A DNA stretch of 64,000 nt from Pseudoduganella buxea (lineage in GTDB: Bacteria > Pseudomonadota > Gammaproteobacteria > Burkholderiales > Burkholderiaceae_D): contig NZ_WNKZ01000009.1 in NCBI RefSeq assembly GCF_009720835.1, forward strand, positions 1 through 64,000, in the 5' to 3' direction. Under the pieces are notes generated by a model. The model saw nothing but the letters and a program-made list of their open reading frames with translations. It was not told the DNA's origin and made no database searches. Positions 45,416-54,379 of this stretch are shown here, one piece after another; position 1 is the stretch's first letter, and every line of letters starts with the position of its first letter. The position numbers and the translations under genes are program-made.

Positions 45416-45985
45416 ATGCGCAAGATCATCGAAAAAGTCGACCTGGTCGACATCGCCGCCGGCCTGTTCCGGATGAAGGGCTACTCGGCCACGAGCATCG
45501 ACGACATCGCCAAGGCCTGCGGCCTGACCAAGGGCAGCCTGTACCACCACTTCGCCGGCAAGGAGGAGCTGGCCGTCGCCGCGCTGGAGCAGGTGCACCA
45601 GTTCTACCGTGGCACCATCTTCGCCATCATCCGCGACAGCGACGCCCCCGGGGTGAAGGAACTGGAGGCCTTCAACCTGGCTGTCGAGCGCTTTTTCACG
45701 GATCACCCGCACGGCTGCCTGCTGGCCAACCTGAGCCTGGAAATCGGCGGCGCTGCGGACCTGTTCAGCCCGAAAATCAAGCGCTTCTTCGAGGAGTGGC
45801 TGGACTGCTACATGGTGGTATTCTCCCGCTACTTCCCCGCCGAGGAAGCCCGCCACCAGGCCCAGGATGCCGTCGCCATCGTCCAGGGCTGCATCCTGAT
45901 GAACCGCATCTGGCGCAATATCTCGCCACTGCGGCGCCAGCATGCGCGGCTGCTGGCATCGTGCACGGCCGCGACATTGTCGTGA
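45416..45985 (+). CDS. TetR-family transcriptional regulator
   Basis: 189-aa regulator. The N-terminal helix-turn-helix reads GYSATSIDDIAKACGLTKG then SLYHHFAGKEEL (about 21-51), a canonical TetR_N domain; the C-terminal ligand domain (HGCLLANLSLEIGG, FFEEWLDCYM) resembles AcrR/YxaF-like proteins. It is divergent from the cupin operon and 106 bp upstream of the HPP gene. Related palindromes in front of all three units suggest it represses them and itself; the ligand may be an intermediate of the pathway. Confidence 0.9.
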   Translation: MRKIIEKVDLVDIAAGLFRMKGYSATSIDDIAKACGLTKGSLYHHFAGKEELAVAALEQVHQFYRGTIFAIIRDSDAPGVKELEAFNLAVERFFTDHPHGCLLANLSLEIGGAADLFSPKIKRFFEEWLDCYMVVFSRYFPAEEARHQAQDAVAIVQGCILMNRIWRNISPLRRQHARLLASCTAATLS

Positions 45986-46040
45986 CATAAAACCGCAAAC
46001 GCAGTGAAATTCCTGTGCCACACTATCAGCATGAAACATA

Positions 46041-46052
46041 CCAAACGTTTGG
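46041..46052. promoter_or_regulatory. Perfect palindrome upstream of the HPP gene
   Basis: CCAAACGTTTGG, a 12-bp perfect palindrome 40 bp before the HPP gene start, sharing half-sites with the sites at 45285 and 45387. Confidence 0.7.
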
Positions 46053-46091
46053 CATGATTGTCTTTTAACCCACCTTGAAAGGACCCACACC

Positions 46092-46601
46092 ATGTACGCT
46101 TTCCTCAGCAAACTGCGCGGCGACGGCGCCGACCTGCCGCCCCAACCCAGCCACAAGAACGTGCTGCTCGCCTGGCTGGGCGGCGTCCTCGCCATCGCGG
46201 CCGTGGCGGCGCTGACGGATGCGATGTCGACCGTTCTCCTGCTGGGATCGTTCGGCGCCTCTTGCGTGCTGGTATTCGGCTACCCGGACGTGCCGTTCTC
46301 GCAGCCGCGCAACGTCGTCGCTGGCCACGTGTTCAGTTCCGCCATCGGCCTCGTGTTCCTGCACCTGTTCGGGCCGACGTGGTGGGCTGTTGCGCTGGCC
46401 GTGGGCACGGCCATTGCCGTCATGATGATGACACGCACCGTGCACCCGCCGGCTGGCTCGAACCCCGTCATCGTGTTCCTGTCCCAGCCCGGCTGGGGCT
46501 TCCTGCTGTTCCCCACCATGTTCGGTGCCCTCGTCATCGTCTGCGTCGCCCTGGCTTACAACAATGCCACGCGCAGCGCACGTTATCCGAAGTACTGGTA
46601 G
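46092..46601 (+). CDS. HPP-family membrane protein
   Basis: 169-aa integral membrane protein with four to five hydrophobic helices and the family signature HPPAGSNPVI (near residue 118), plus FGASCVLVFGYPDVPFSQPRN. HPP proteins are poorly understood; a plant member is implicated in nitrite transport across the chloroplast envelope. The ATG is preceded by AAAGGACC. It is on the same strand as tetR and carries its own operator-like palindrome. Confidence 0.87.
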   Translation: MYAFLSKLRGDGADLPPQPSHKNVLLAWLGGVLAIAAVAALTDAMSTVLLLGSFGASCVLVFGYPDVPFSQPRNVVAGHVFSSAIGLVFLHLFGPTWWAVALAVGTAIAVMMMTRTVHPPAGSNPVIVFLSQPGWGFLLFPTMFGALVIVCVALAYNNATRSARYPKYW

Positions 46602-46698
46602 GGCCGGCGGAGTCCGGCAAGCGGCCGTGCCGCAGTTTTCCGCACGGTCGTGCTGCAAGGTAGAATACGCGCCGTCAGCACATTATTGAAGGACTCCC

Positions 46699-47577
46699 AT
46701 GTCTGGTTATCTGCAAGGAAAAGAAATGGCCGCACCGGCACCTGCCGCGGCGGGTTCGCCGGCACCGGCCGCCAAGGCGGTGGCCAACAAGGCCGTCACG
46801 ACTCCGTCGCTGCGCGCGCTGCATGCGGCCGGCGAGAAGATCGCGATGCTGACCTGCTACGACGCCAGCTTCGCTTCGCTGATGGAACGCAGCGGCGTCG
46901 AGATCCTGCTGATCGGCGACTCGCTGGGCATGGTCTGCAATGGCCACACGTCGACCTTGCCGGTAACGGTGCAGGAAGTGGCCTACCACACGGCCGCCGT
47001 CGCGCGGGGCGCCAAGTCGGCGATGATCATGGCCGACCTGCCCTTCGGCAGCTACGGCTCGCCGGAACAGGCACTGGCCAGCTGCGTGCAGCTGATGCAG
47101 GCCGGTGCCCATATCGTCAAGATCGAAGGGGCCGGCTGGCTGGCCGACACGGTGCGCTTCCTGGTCGAGCGGGGCGTGCCCGTGTGCGCCCACATCGGCC
47201 TGACGCCGCAGTTCGTCCACCAGCTGGGCGGCTACAAGGTGCAGGGCAAGACGGTCGAAAGTGCCGAGGCGCTGAAGGCCGACGCGCTCAAGCTGCAGGC
47301 GGCTGGCGCCTCGCTCGTGCTGCTCGAAGCGGTGCCGTCGACCGTCGGCAAGGACGTCACGGCGGCGCTGTCGATTCCCACCATCGGCATCGGCGCGGGC
47401 CCGGACTGCTCGGGCCAGGTGCTCGTCATGCACGACCTGCTGGGCGTCTTCCCCGGCCGCAAGGCCCGCTTCGTGAAGAACTTCATGGACGGCCAGGCCA
47501 GCATCGAAGCGGCCTTCGGCGCCTACGTGGCCGCCGTCAAGGACGGCAGTTTCCCGGCGCTGGAACACTGCTTCTAA
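46699..47577 (+). CDS. panB: 3-methyl-2-oxobutanoate hydroxymethyltransferase
   Basis: First committed step of pantothenate synthesis: transfers a hydroxymethyl group from methylene-THF to ketoisovalerate. 292 aa. TIM-barrel motifs include [41 protein letters not shown] and [15 protein letters not shown]. The N-terminal 30 residues are Ala/Pro-rich and longer than usual (typical PanB about 265 aa). AAGGAC precedes the ATG. It is followed by a palindromic terminator. No panC is in the window. Confidence 0.95.
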   Translation: MSGYLQGKEMAAPAPAAAGSPAPAAKAVANKAVTTPSLRALHAAGEKIAMLTCYDASFASLMERSGVEILLIGDSLGMVCNGHTSTLPVTVQEVAYHTAAVARGAKSAMIMADLPFGSYGSPEQALASCVQLMQAGAHIVKIEGAGWLADTVRFLVERGVPVCAHIGLTPQFVHQLGGYKVQGKTVESAEALKADALKLQAAGASLVLLEAVPSTVGKDVTAALSIPTIGIGAGPDCSGQVLVMHDLLGVFPGRKARFVKNFMDGQASIEAAFGAYVAAVKDGSFPALEHCF

Positions 47578-47594
47578 GCGCTGCCAGCCCGACC

Positions 47595-47622
47595 AAAACC
47601 GGGGACTGTCCCCGGTTTTTTT
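47595..47622 (+). terminator. Palindromic terminator after panB (dispersed-repeat family, copy D)
   Basis: AAAACCGGGGAC-T-GTCCCCGGTTTT followed by TTT. The core GGGGACTGTCCCC is identical to the second unit at 20205, so it is both a dispersed repeat and a likely terminator for panB. Confidence 0.85.
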
Positions 47623-47711
47623 GCATAAGCTTTCCATTTTTTATTCGTTCGTCTCCGCCTTTGCCATCGGTATAGTGTGAACTCCCGCTTCACCTGATTG
47701 CCCAACCGTTC

Positions 47712-47798
47712 ATGCCTTACCCGTCTCACATCGCCGACCGCCACGTCCTGTACATGCTGTGCATGGCGCAGTGCATGTGCCTCTCGCGCACGCTCTAA
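47712..47798 (+). CDS. Predicted Cys/Met-rich leader peptide ahead of the TonB receptor gene
   Basis: 28-codon ORF, ATG at 47712 to TAA at 47798, located 104 bp before the receptor ATG. The peptide carries a basic RHV motif (residues 10-12) and a C-terminal half with three Cys (17, 21, 23) and four Met, including CMAQCMCLSRTL. No clear ribosome site is visible. A small hairpin GTGAC-GGG-GTCAC (47872-47884) sits right before the receptor's AGAGGAAA site. The shape is that of a regulatory upstream ORF sensing cysteine or a thiol-binding metal; this is inference. Confidence 0.5.
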   Translation: MPYPSHIADRHVLYMLCMAQCMCLSRTL

Positions 47799-47902
47799 TC
47801 CGCCACCCTTAAGCCTGCTGTCCCGCACCGTCCCACAAGGCCGGCCAGGGACGCGCTCGCCCTGTCGCATCGTGACGGGGTCACTCCCACCAAGAGGAAA
47901 CC

Positions 47903-50473
47903 ATGCATCAACCACTTCAGCGCCAGCTCGTCCTGGCCATCGCCGCCGCCCTGCCCCTGTTCGCCATCGCGCAGGAATCTGCCCCCATCGACAAGGTCGT
48001 CATCACCGGCTCGAACATCCGCACCACGCAGAAGGAAGGCGCCAGCGCCGTGCAGGTAATCTCGGCCAAGGAAATCGCCGCCAGCGGCAAGGCCAGCATC
48101 GCCGACGTGATCCGCGCCATCTCCGCCAACAGCGGCAACAGCTACAACGAGCAGTACACGGGCAGCTTCTCGGCCGGTACGGCCGGCCTGTCGCTGCGCG
48201 GCATCGGCCAGAAGAACACGCTGATCCTCGTGAACGGCAAGCGGGTCAGCCCGTATGCGACGGCGCAGGACCTGCAGGAAGTCTTCGTCGACCTGAACAG
48301 CCTGCCGATGGCGGCGGTGCAGCGCATCGAAGTGCTGAAGGACGGCGCGTCGTCCGTCTACGGCTCCGACGCCGTGGCCGGCGTCGTCAACCTGATCCTG
48401 TACAAGGAATTCACGGGCACCGAGGTGACGGGCCAGTACGGCGGTTCGACGGAAGGCACGGGCCAGCGCGAGAAAAGCGCCGCGCTGCAGGCGGGCTTCG
48501 GCAAGCTCGATGCGGACGGCTACAGCGTCGTGCTGTCGGTCGACGCCCAGCAGCGCGACACCCTGCAGCAGACCGACGTGGCATGGCTGAAGGACAGCGA
48601 CTTCCGCGGCAACCCGAGCGGCACGCTGGGCTGGACCCCGACCAACTACGTCAACGGCAATCCGACCCAGCTGCTGGGCGGCCTGCAAGGCCCGCTGCAG
48701 CTGCAGCCCTACAGCGCCATCACGCCCGGCAAGAGCGGCCAGGTGCTGGCCTTCAATCCGTCCCGATACCGCACCTTGATCCCCAGCATCAAGCGCGTGC
48801 ACGCGTCGCTGCGCGGCACCGTGAAGATCGACGACGACAACGAAGCGTATGCAGACGTCCTGTACGGCCACTCGCGCGCCGACCAGACCTTCGGCGCGCC
48901 GCTGACGGTGGGCAGCGGCCTGCGGGCCTGGAACAACGCCAGGCAGCAGCTCGACACGATCAACGTCGTGCTGCCGGTCGGCCATCCGAACAACCCCGGC
49001 ACGACGCCGCTGCCCATCAACGCCACGCTGTTCGACCTGGGCGCGCGCATGAAGCAGGACAAGGTGGACTTCTTCCGCGTGCTGGCGGGGGCCAAGGGCA
49101 CCGTGGCAGGCTGGGACTACGACGCCTCCATTGGCCGCTCGGGCAGCAAGTTGAAGGAGACGGTGCAGAACTTCGTCAACCGCTACGAATTCGAGAAGGT
49201 GCTGGCCGACGGCAGCTACGACTTCGTCAACCAGGCCAACAACAGCGAGGCGGTGCGCAACCGACTGCGCCTGTCCACCCTGCGCCCGGCCGAATCGAAG
49301 CTGACGACGGTGGACTTCTCGGCCACCCGCGAGTTGCTGCAACTGCCGGCCGGCCCACTGGGCTTCGCGGCCGGTGCCCAGTGGCGCCGCGAGGAGATGG
49401 ATTCGCAAACGTCGACGGCCGTCCTGTCCGGCACCGAGCTGCGCCCGGCCATCAACATCATCGACGGCACGCGCGACGTGGCGGCGCTGTTCGCCGAGTT
49501 CAACGTGCCGGTAGTGAAGGACGTGACGGTCAACGTGGCCGGCCGCGCCGACCGCTACAGCGACTTCGGCAGCGCCTTCTCGCCCAAGGCCAGCGTGCGC
49601 TGGCAGGCGGCCCAGTGGCTGCTGCTGCGCGGTACCGTCTCGCGCGGCTTCCGGGCGCCGTCGCTGCCGGAGATTACCAACTCGACCTCCGTCAGCTACG
49701 GCAACGTGGTCGACCCGCGCGACCCGATCTCGCCGACGCAGGCGCGCGGCGTGACGAACCTGACCATCGCCAACGCCGACCTTAAGCCGGAGCGGTCGAA
49801 CAACCTGAATCTGGGCGTGGTGCTGGCCCCGAGCAGCCGCACCAGCATCGGCGTCGATTACTATCACATCAGGACCAAGGGCGTGATCGACACCGAGTCG
49901 GCCGACAACATCATCGCCAACGAGGCGCAGGCGCCGCAGAAGGTGGTGCGCGACGCGCAGGGCCGCATCCTGACCCTGTATCGCCAGTACGCCAACCAGG
50001 GCGACCGCAACGTTTCGGGCATCGACATCGACCTGCGCCACACGCTGCCGCTGGGGTCATTCGGCAAGCTGACCGTCAACGGCCAGTTGAGCCGCGTGCT
50101 GAAGTTCGAGGCGCCGCTGGCATTGGGCGAGCCGCTGACGGAAGGCGCCGGCAACAACTGGTTCGGCTCCATCCCGAAATGGCGCGGCGTGACGGGTGCC
50201 ACCTGGGACATCGGCGCCTGGTCGAACACGCTGGTGTGGAACTACGTGGACGGCTACGACCAGACCACGCGGCCCGGCGAGCGCGTCAAGCCGGTCGGCA
50301 CCTTCGACGTGACCCTGGCGTGGAAGGCGACACCTGCGGCCACCGTCAGCCTGATCGTGCAGAACGTGGGAGACAAGCGGCCGTCGTGGGATTCGTCGCA
50401 GACCTTCTTCGACTTCACCCAGGCCGACCCGCGCGGACGGGTGGCGGCGGTGAAGGTGAATTACCGGTTCTGA
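47903..50473 (+). CDS. TonB-dependent outer-membrane receptor
   Basis: 856-aa receptor with a signal peptide (QLVLAIAAALPLFAIAQ), a TonB-box-like DKVVITGSN (29-37), a plug domain (VQVISAKEIAASG, LSLRGIGQKNTLILVNGKR, RIEVLKDGASSVYGSDAVAG), and a beta-barrel ending in the aromatic residue Phe (VKVNYRF). The style matches large oxalobacteral/xanthomonad receptors for non-iron nutrients such as peptides or sugars. AGAGGAAACC precedes the ATG. A cysteine-rich leader ORF lies upstream, so control by sulfur or copper status is possible. No partner transporter is adjacent. Confidence 0.92.
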   Translation: MHQPLQRQLVLAIAAALPLFAIAQESAPIDKVVITGSNIRTTQKEGASAVQVISAKEIAASGKASIADVIRAISANSGNSYNEQYTGSFSAGTAGLSLRGIGQKNTLILVNGKRVSPYATAQDLQEVFVDLNSLPMAAVQRIEVLKDGASSVYGSDAVAGVVNLILYKEFTGTEVTGQYGGSTEGTGQREKSAALQAGFGKLDADGYSVVLSVDAQQRDTLQQTDVAWLKDSDFRGNPSGTLGWTPTNYVNGNPTQLLGGLQGPLQLQPYSAITPGKSGQVLAFNPSRYRTLIPSIKRVHASLRGTVKIDDDNEAYADVLYGHSRADQTFGAPLTVGSGLRAWNNARQQLDTINVVLPVGHPNNPGTTPLPINATLFDLGARMKQDKVDFFRVLAGAKGTVAGWDYDASIGRSGSKLKETVQNFVNRYEFEKVLADGSYDFVNQANNSEAVRNRLRLSTLRPAESKLTTVDFSATRELLQLPAGPLGFAAGAQWRREEMDSQTSTAVLSGTELRPAINIIDGTRDVAALFAEFNVPVVKDVTVNVAGRADRYSDFGSAFSPKASVRWQAAQWLLLRGTVSRGFRAPSLPEITNSTSVSYGNVVDPRDPISPTQARGVTNLTIANADLKPERSNNLNLGVVLAPSSRTSIGVDYYHIRTKGVIDTESADNIIANEAQAPQKVVRDAQGRILTLYRQYANQGDRNVSGIDIDLRHTLPLGSFGKLTVNGQLSRVLKFEAPLALGEPLTEGAGNNWFGSIPKWRGVTGATWDIGAWSNTLVWNYVDGYDQTTRPGERVKPVGTFDVTLAWKATPAATVSLIVQNVGDKRPSWDSSQTFFDFTQADPRGRVAAVKVNYRF

Positions 50474-50583
50474 GCGTTCCCGCCAACCCGTATGATTGAC
50501 AGCATGGGAAGCGCATAAAAGGCTTGCCGAGATTTGTTTCCTTAAGGAATAATTAATTCCCCAAAGAAACATCAAGGATTCCC

Positions 50584-51117
50584 ATGAACAGCAGTATGAC
50601 CGTTCTCGTTATTTTGCTCGTGGTCGCCATGGCCGTGGCGACGCTCGCGGCCCTGAAGACAGCGAAGCGCCACGAGGCTACTTTCCGCGCCCGCCCGCCG
50701 ATGACGGACAACGAACTGGAATTCTTCGGCCGGCTGGTCAAGGCCGTGCCGGAGCACTTCATCTTCCCGCAGGTTGCCATGTCTGCGATCCTGCAGACGA
50801 CGGAAACGGACCGCAAGAAGGCCTACGGAGACCATCTGCGCATCGCCCAGCAGCGTGTCGATTACCTGGTGTGCAGGGCCGATGGCAGCATCGTCGCCGT
50901 CGTAGAACTGGACGACAAAAGCCACAAGGCGGCCAAGGACCAGTTGCGCGACGCTCGCCTGCAGGGGGCCGGCATCCGCACCCTGCGTTTCGAATCGCGC
51001 AAGAAGCCGGCGGTGCCGGCGCTGCGCGATGCGCTGATTCCGCCGCCAGCAGTGGAGACGCCGCGCGCCGTGCCGCCCACCTTACACGTCGTGCCGGCAG
51101 CCGTGGCTCAGACCTGA
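50584..51117 (+). CDS. DUF2726 domain protein
   Basis: 177-aa protein with an N-terminal transmembrane helix (about 5-21) and a DUF2726 domain (about 38-145) of restriction-endonuclease-like character: TDNELEFFGRLVKAV, FIFPQVAMSAIL, DYLVCRADGSIVAVVELDDKSH. The D...ELDDKSH pattern resembles a PD-(D/E)XK core, but nuclease activity is unproven for the family. The final residues are Pro-rich. Its stop overlaps the convergent aldehyde dehydrogenase gene by 10 bp. Confidence 0.8.
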   Translation: MNSSMTVLVILLVVAMAVATLAALKTAKRHEATFRARPPMTDNELEFFGRLVKAVPEHFIFPQVAMSAILQTTETDRKKAYGDHLRIAQQRVDYLVCRADGSIVAVVELDDKSHKAAKDQLRDARLQGAGIRTLRFESRKKPAVPALRDALIPPPAVETPRAVPPTLHVVPAAVAQT

Positions 51118-52592
51118 ATCCACGTCGTCTTCAACTCCGTATATTTATCCAGCGCGTGCAGCGACTTGTCGCGGCCGTTGCCGGACTGCTTGTAGCCGCC
51201 GAAGGGCACGGTGATGTCGTCGTTGTCGTACTGGTTGACGTGCACCGTGCCTGCGCGCAGCGCGCGTGAGGTGCGGATGGCTTTCGACAGGTCGGCCGTC
51301 CACACGGCCGCGTGCAGGCCGTAGGGCGAGGCGTTGGCCTGCCTGACCGCCTCGTCGACGTCCGTGAAGCCAAGAACGGACAGCACGGGCCCGAAGATTT
51401 CCTCGCGGGCGATGCTCATGCCGGCGTCGACGCCGTCGAAGATGGTGGGCGCGACGTAGTAGCCGCCCGTCTCCAGCCTGACCCGTTCGCCGCCCGCCAC
51501 CAGCCGCGCGCCGGCCGCCTTGCCCTGCTCGATATAGCCCAACACGGTGTTCAGCTGGATATCGTCGACGATGGCGCCCATCACGGTCGCCTCGTCCAGC
51601 GGGTCGCCCGGCGCGAAGGCCGGCACCATCGCCAGCGCCTGCTCGATGAAGCGCTCGCGGATCGATTCCTCGACGAACAGGCGTGACGGCGCATTGCAGC
51701 TTTCGCCCTGGTTGAAGAAGATCGAGCCGATCGACGCGGCCACGGCAGCGCCCAGGTCCGGGCAGTCGGCGCAGACGATATTGGCCGACTTGCCGCCCAG
51801 TTCCATCCAGGCCCGCTTCAGGTTCGACTGGCCCGCCATCTGCATGATCTGCCGGCCCGTGCGGGTCGAGCCCGTGAAGGCGATGCAGTCCACATCCATG
51901 TGCAGCGCCAGCGCGGCGCCGGCTTCATTGCCGAAGCCCGGCAGCACATTGAACACGCCCGGCGGAATGCCCGCCTGCAGCGCCAGGTCGGCCAGCCGGA
52001 GCGCCGTCAGCGGCGACTTTTCCGAGGGCTTGAGCACGACGCTGTTACCCGCCGCCAGGGCCGGGGCGATCTTCCACGACGCCATCAGCATCGGGTAGTT
52101 CCACGGCACGATGGCACCGACGACGCCGACCGGCTCGCGCGTGATCAAGGCCAGGCTGTCGCTCGGGGTGGGGGCGATTTCGCCATACACCTTGTCGATG
52201 GCTTCGCCGTACCAGCGGATGCAGTTGGCGGCGCCCGCGACATCGACGGCCTGGCTGTACTTGATGGGCTTGCCCATGTCCAGCGTTTCCAGCAGCGCCA
52301 GTTCGGCCGCGTGCTGTCCCATCAGGTCGGCGAACTTGAGCAGGATGCGCTTGCGTTTCGCGGGCGCGAAAGCGGCCCAGCGGCCGTCGTCGAAGGCGGC
52401 GCGGGCGGCGGCCACGGCGACATCGACGTCGGCGCTGTCGCAGCGGGCCACGACGCCCAGCTTGCGCCCGTCGATGGGCGAGTGGTTGTCGGACTGCCGC
52501 TCGCCCCGTGCCCAGACTCGTTCGCCATCGATCAGGGCGCGGCCGTCGATCTGCAGGTCGCGCGCGCGTTCGTGCCAGGTAGTGGTCGTCAT
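51108..52592 (-). CDS. puuC: Aldehyde dehydrogenase, PuuC-like
   Basis: 494-aa NAD(P)-dependent aldehyde dehydrogenase. The catalytic Glu lies in MELGGKSANIV and the catalytic Cys in FFNQGESCNAPSRLFVEE; GSTRTGRQIM is the cofactor loop. Best fit is the gamma-glutamyl-aminobutyraldehyde dehydrogenase (PuuC) group, supported by the polyamine genes 4-8 kb away, but other aldehydes remain possible. It is divergent from the catalase gene and separated from the rest of the pathway by the catalase and a symporter. Confidence 0.85.
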   Translation of the reverse strand: MTTTTWHERARDLQIDGRALIDGERVWARGERQSDNHSPIDGRKLGVVARCDSADVDVAVAAARAAFDDGRWAAFAPAKRKRILLKFADLMGQHAAELALLETLDMGKPIKYSQAVDVAGAANCIRWYGEAIDKVYGEIAPTPSDSLALITREPVGVVGAIVPWNYPMLMASWKIAPALAAGNSVVLKPSEKSPLTALRLADLALQAGIPPGVFNVLPGFGNEAGAALALHMDVDCIAFTGSTRTGRQIMQMAGQSNLKRAWMELGGKSANIVCADCPDLGAAVAASIGSIFFNQGESCNAPSRLFVEESIRERFIEQALAMVPAFAPGDPLDEATVMGAIVDDIQLNTVLGYIEQGKAAGARLVAGGERVRLETGGYYVAPTIFDGVDAGMSIAREEIFGPVLSVLGFTDVDEAVRQANASPYGLHAAVWTADLSKAIRTSRALRAGTVHVNQYDNDDITVPFGGYKQSGNGRDKSLHALDKYTELKTTWIQV

Positions 52593-52656
52593 GCCGGTCT
52601 CCTTGGTGGGTTTGTTCGATTCTACTGCGGGGCGCCCCGTGTGGACATTTAGGCAA

Positions 52657-52694
52657 TAGCTATCTCATCGATAGCTACAATAAATTTCTATAAT
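52657..52694 (+). promoter_or_regulatory. Palindrome and -10 box upstream of catalase
   Basis: TAGCTATC-TCATC-GATAGCTA (52657-52677), a perfect 8-bp inverted repeat, is followed at 52689 by TATAAT. The palindrome would cover the -35 region. ATAG/CTAT elements recall OxyR sites, but the canonical 11-bp spacing of four elements is not met. Confidence 0.6.
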
Positions 52695-52752
52695 GACAGG
52701 TGAGTCGATAGCATAAGCATTCTCCAAACATATAAATCAATAGGAAGAGTAT

Positions 52753-54321
52753 ATGAGCAATCTTCTCGCCAGCCAGCCGGCCCGTACGCTGTTGTGCGGC
52801 CTCGTCATGTTGTCCGGTGTAGCGGCCTTCGCTACCGGCGCGCAGGCGCAAAGCCAGACCAATGCCCAGACCCTGACCAAGGATAACGGCGCCCCCGTGG
52901 GCGACAACCAGAACAGCCAGACCGCCGGCCCCGGCGGCCCCACCCTGCTGCAGGACGTGCACCTGGTGCAGAAGCTGCAGCGTTTCGACCGCGAGCGCAT
53001 TCCCGAGCGCGTGGTGCACGCCACCGGCACGGGCGCCCACGGCACCTTTACGGCCACCGACGACCTGTCCGACCTGTCGAAGGCCAGGCTGTTCGCCAAG
53101 GGCACCGTCACGCCCGTGTTCGTGCGCTTCTCGACCGTGATTCCGGGCCGCTCCGGTGCGGAAACGACGCGCGACCCGCGCGGCTTCGCCACCAAGTTCT
53201 ATACGCAGGAAGGGAACTTCGACCTGGTCGGCAACAACCTGCCGATCTTCTTCATCCGCGACGCCATCAAGTTCCCGGACATGATCCACGCATTGAAACC
53301 GGACCCCGTCACCAATGTGCAGGAACCGGAACGGGTGTTCGACTTCTTCTCGCACGTGCCGGAAGCGACCCATATGCTCACCCGCGTCTATTCGAACCTG
53401 GGCACGCCGGCCAACTACCGCCAGATGCACGGCAGCAGCGTCCATGCGCTGAAACTGGTCAATGCCAGGGGCGGCTACGTGTATGGCAAATTCACGTGGA
53501 CGTCGCGCCAGGGCGAACGCAACCTGCGTCCCGGCGAGATCGCCGCCGTGCAGGGCAAGAGCACCAGTCACGCGACGGTCGATCTGTATGATTCGATCGC
53601 CAAGGGCGCCTTCCCCGTGTGGGACCTGACGGTGCAGATCATCAAGCCCGAAGAGCTGGACAAATTCGACTTCGACCCGCTGGACGCCACCAAGGTATGG
53701 ACCGGCGTGCCGCAGCGTAAAGTGGGCACGATGGTGCTGAACCGCGTGCCGGACAACTTCTTCGAGGCCACCGAGCAGGTTGCGATGGCACCGGGGAACC
53801 TGGTGCCGGGCATCGAGGCGTCGGAAGACCGCATGCTGCAGGGCCGCCTGTTCTCGTACATCGACACGCAGCACCACCGCCTGGGCGCGAACTTCCAGTC
53901 GCTGCCGATCAACAAGCCGCTGGTGCCCGTGGTGAACAACCATATCGACGGCGCGGCCAATACGTCCGGCCGCACGGGCCGCGTCAACTACGAGCCGAGC
54001 CGCCTGGCCCAGGTCAAGGAAGACCCGAATGCCCGCAGCAGCCAGCTGCCGCTGGCCGGCACGACGCAGCAGGCGCGCATCGCCAGGACCCTGAACTTCC
54101 AGCAGGCCGGCGAGTTCTACCGCGCCCTGCCGGCGCAGGAGCGTGACGACCTGATCGCCAACCTGTCGGGCGACCTGAAACGGGTGAAGAACCAGGACAG
54201 CCTGTACACGATGCTGTCGCACTTCTGGAAGGCCGATGCCGACTACGGCCGCCGCCTGGTGAAGGCCGTCGGTGCCGATGGCGCCAAGGTCGCCACCCTG
54301 GCCGCCGGGCTGAAAGAGTAA
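52753..54321 (+). CDS. Exported monofunctional heme catalase
   Basis: 522-aa clade-3-like catalase with an N-terminal signal peptide (RTLLCGLVMLSGVAAFATGAQAQ), so it probably acts in the periplasm. Heme-site residues: His89 (ERVVHA), Asn near 162 (VGNNLPIFFIRD), and the proximal Tyr in RLFSYIDTQHHRLG, where the usual SYPDT reads SYIDT. AGGAAGAG precedes the ATG. A palindrome and TATAAT upstream suggest peroxide-linked control. It may scavenge H2O2 from periplasmic oxidases or external sources; a strong terminator follows. Confidence 0.93.
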   Translation: MSNLLASQPARTLLCGLVMLSGVAAFATGAQAQSQTNAQTLTKDNGAPVGDNQNSQTAGPGGPTLLQDVHLVQKLQRFDRERIPERVVHATGTGAHGTFTATDDLSDLSKARLFAKGTVTPVFVRFSTVIPGRSGAETTRDPRGFATKFYTQEGNFDLVGNNLPIFFIRDAIKFPDMIHALKPDPVTNVQEPERVFDFFSHVPEATHMLTRVYSNLGTPANYRQMHGSSVHALKLVNARGGYVYGKFTWTSRQGERNLRPGEIAAVQGKSTSHATVDLYDSIAKGAFPVWDLTVQIIKPEELDKFDFDPLDATKVWTGVPQRKVGTMVLNRVPDNFFEATEQVAMAPGNLVPGIEASEDRMLQGRLFSYIDTQHHRLGANFQSLPINKPLVPVVNNHIDGAANTSGRTGRVNYEPSRLAQVKEDPNARSSQLPLAGTTQQARIARTLNFQQAGEFYRALPAQERDDLIANLSGDLKRVKNQDSLYTMLSHFWKADADYGRRLVKAVGADGAKVATLAAGLKE

Positions 54322-54344
54322 GCGCACGTCCTGTCCGTGCAACA

Positions 54345-54379
54345 AGCCGTCGCCCTTTGACCGGGGCGGCGGCTTTTTT
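54345..54379 (+). terminator. Intrinsic terminator of the catalase gene
   Basis: AGCCGTCGCCC / GGGCGGCGGCT stem (one G-T pair) followed by TTTTT; 24 bp after the catalase stop. Confidence 0.9.

Noticed and set aside
47795..50041. 748-codon antisense frame inside the TonB receptor gene
   Set aside because: Shadow of a well-supported receptor; no recognisable protein features.
52656..52691. Canonical OxyR four-element site before catalase
   Set aside because: ATAG and CTAT elements are present but not at 11-bp intervals; reported instead as an unspecific palindrome.
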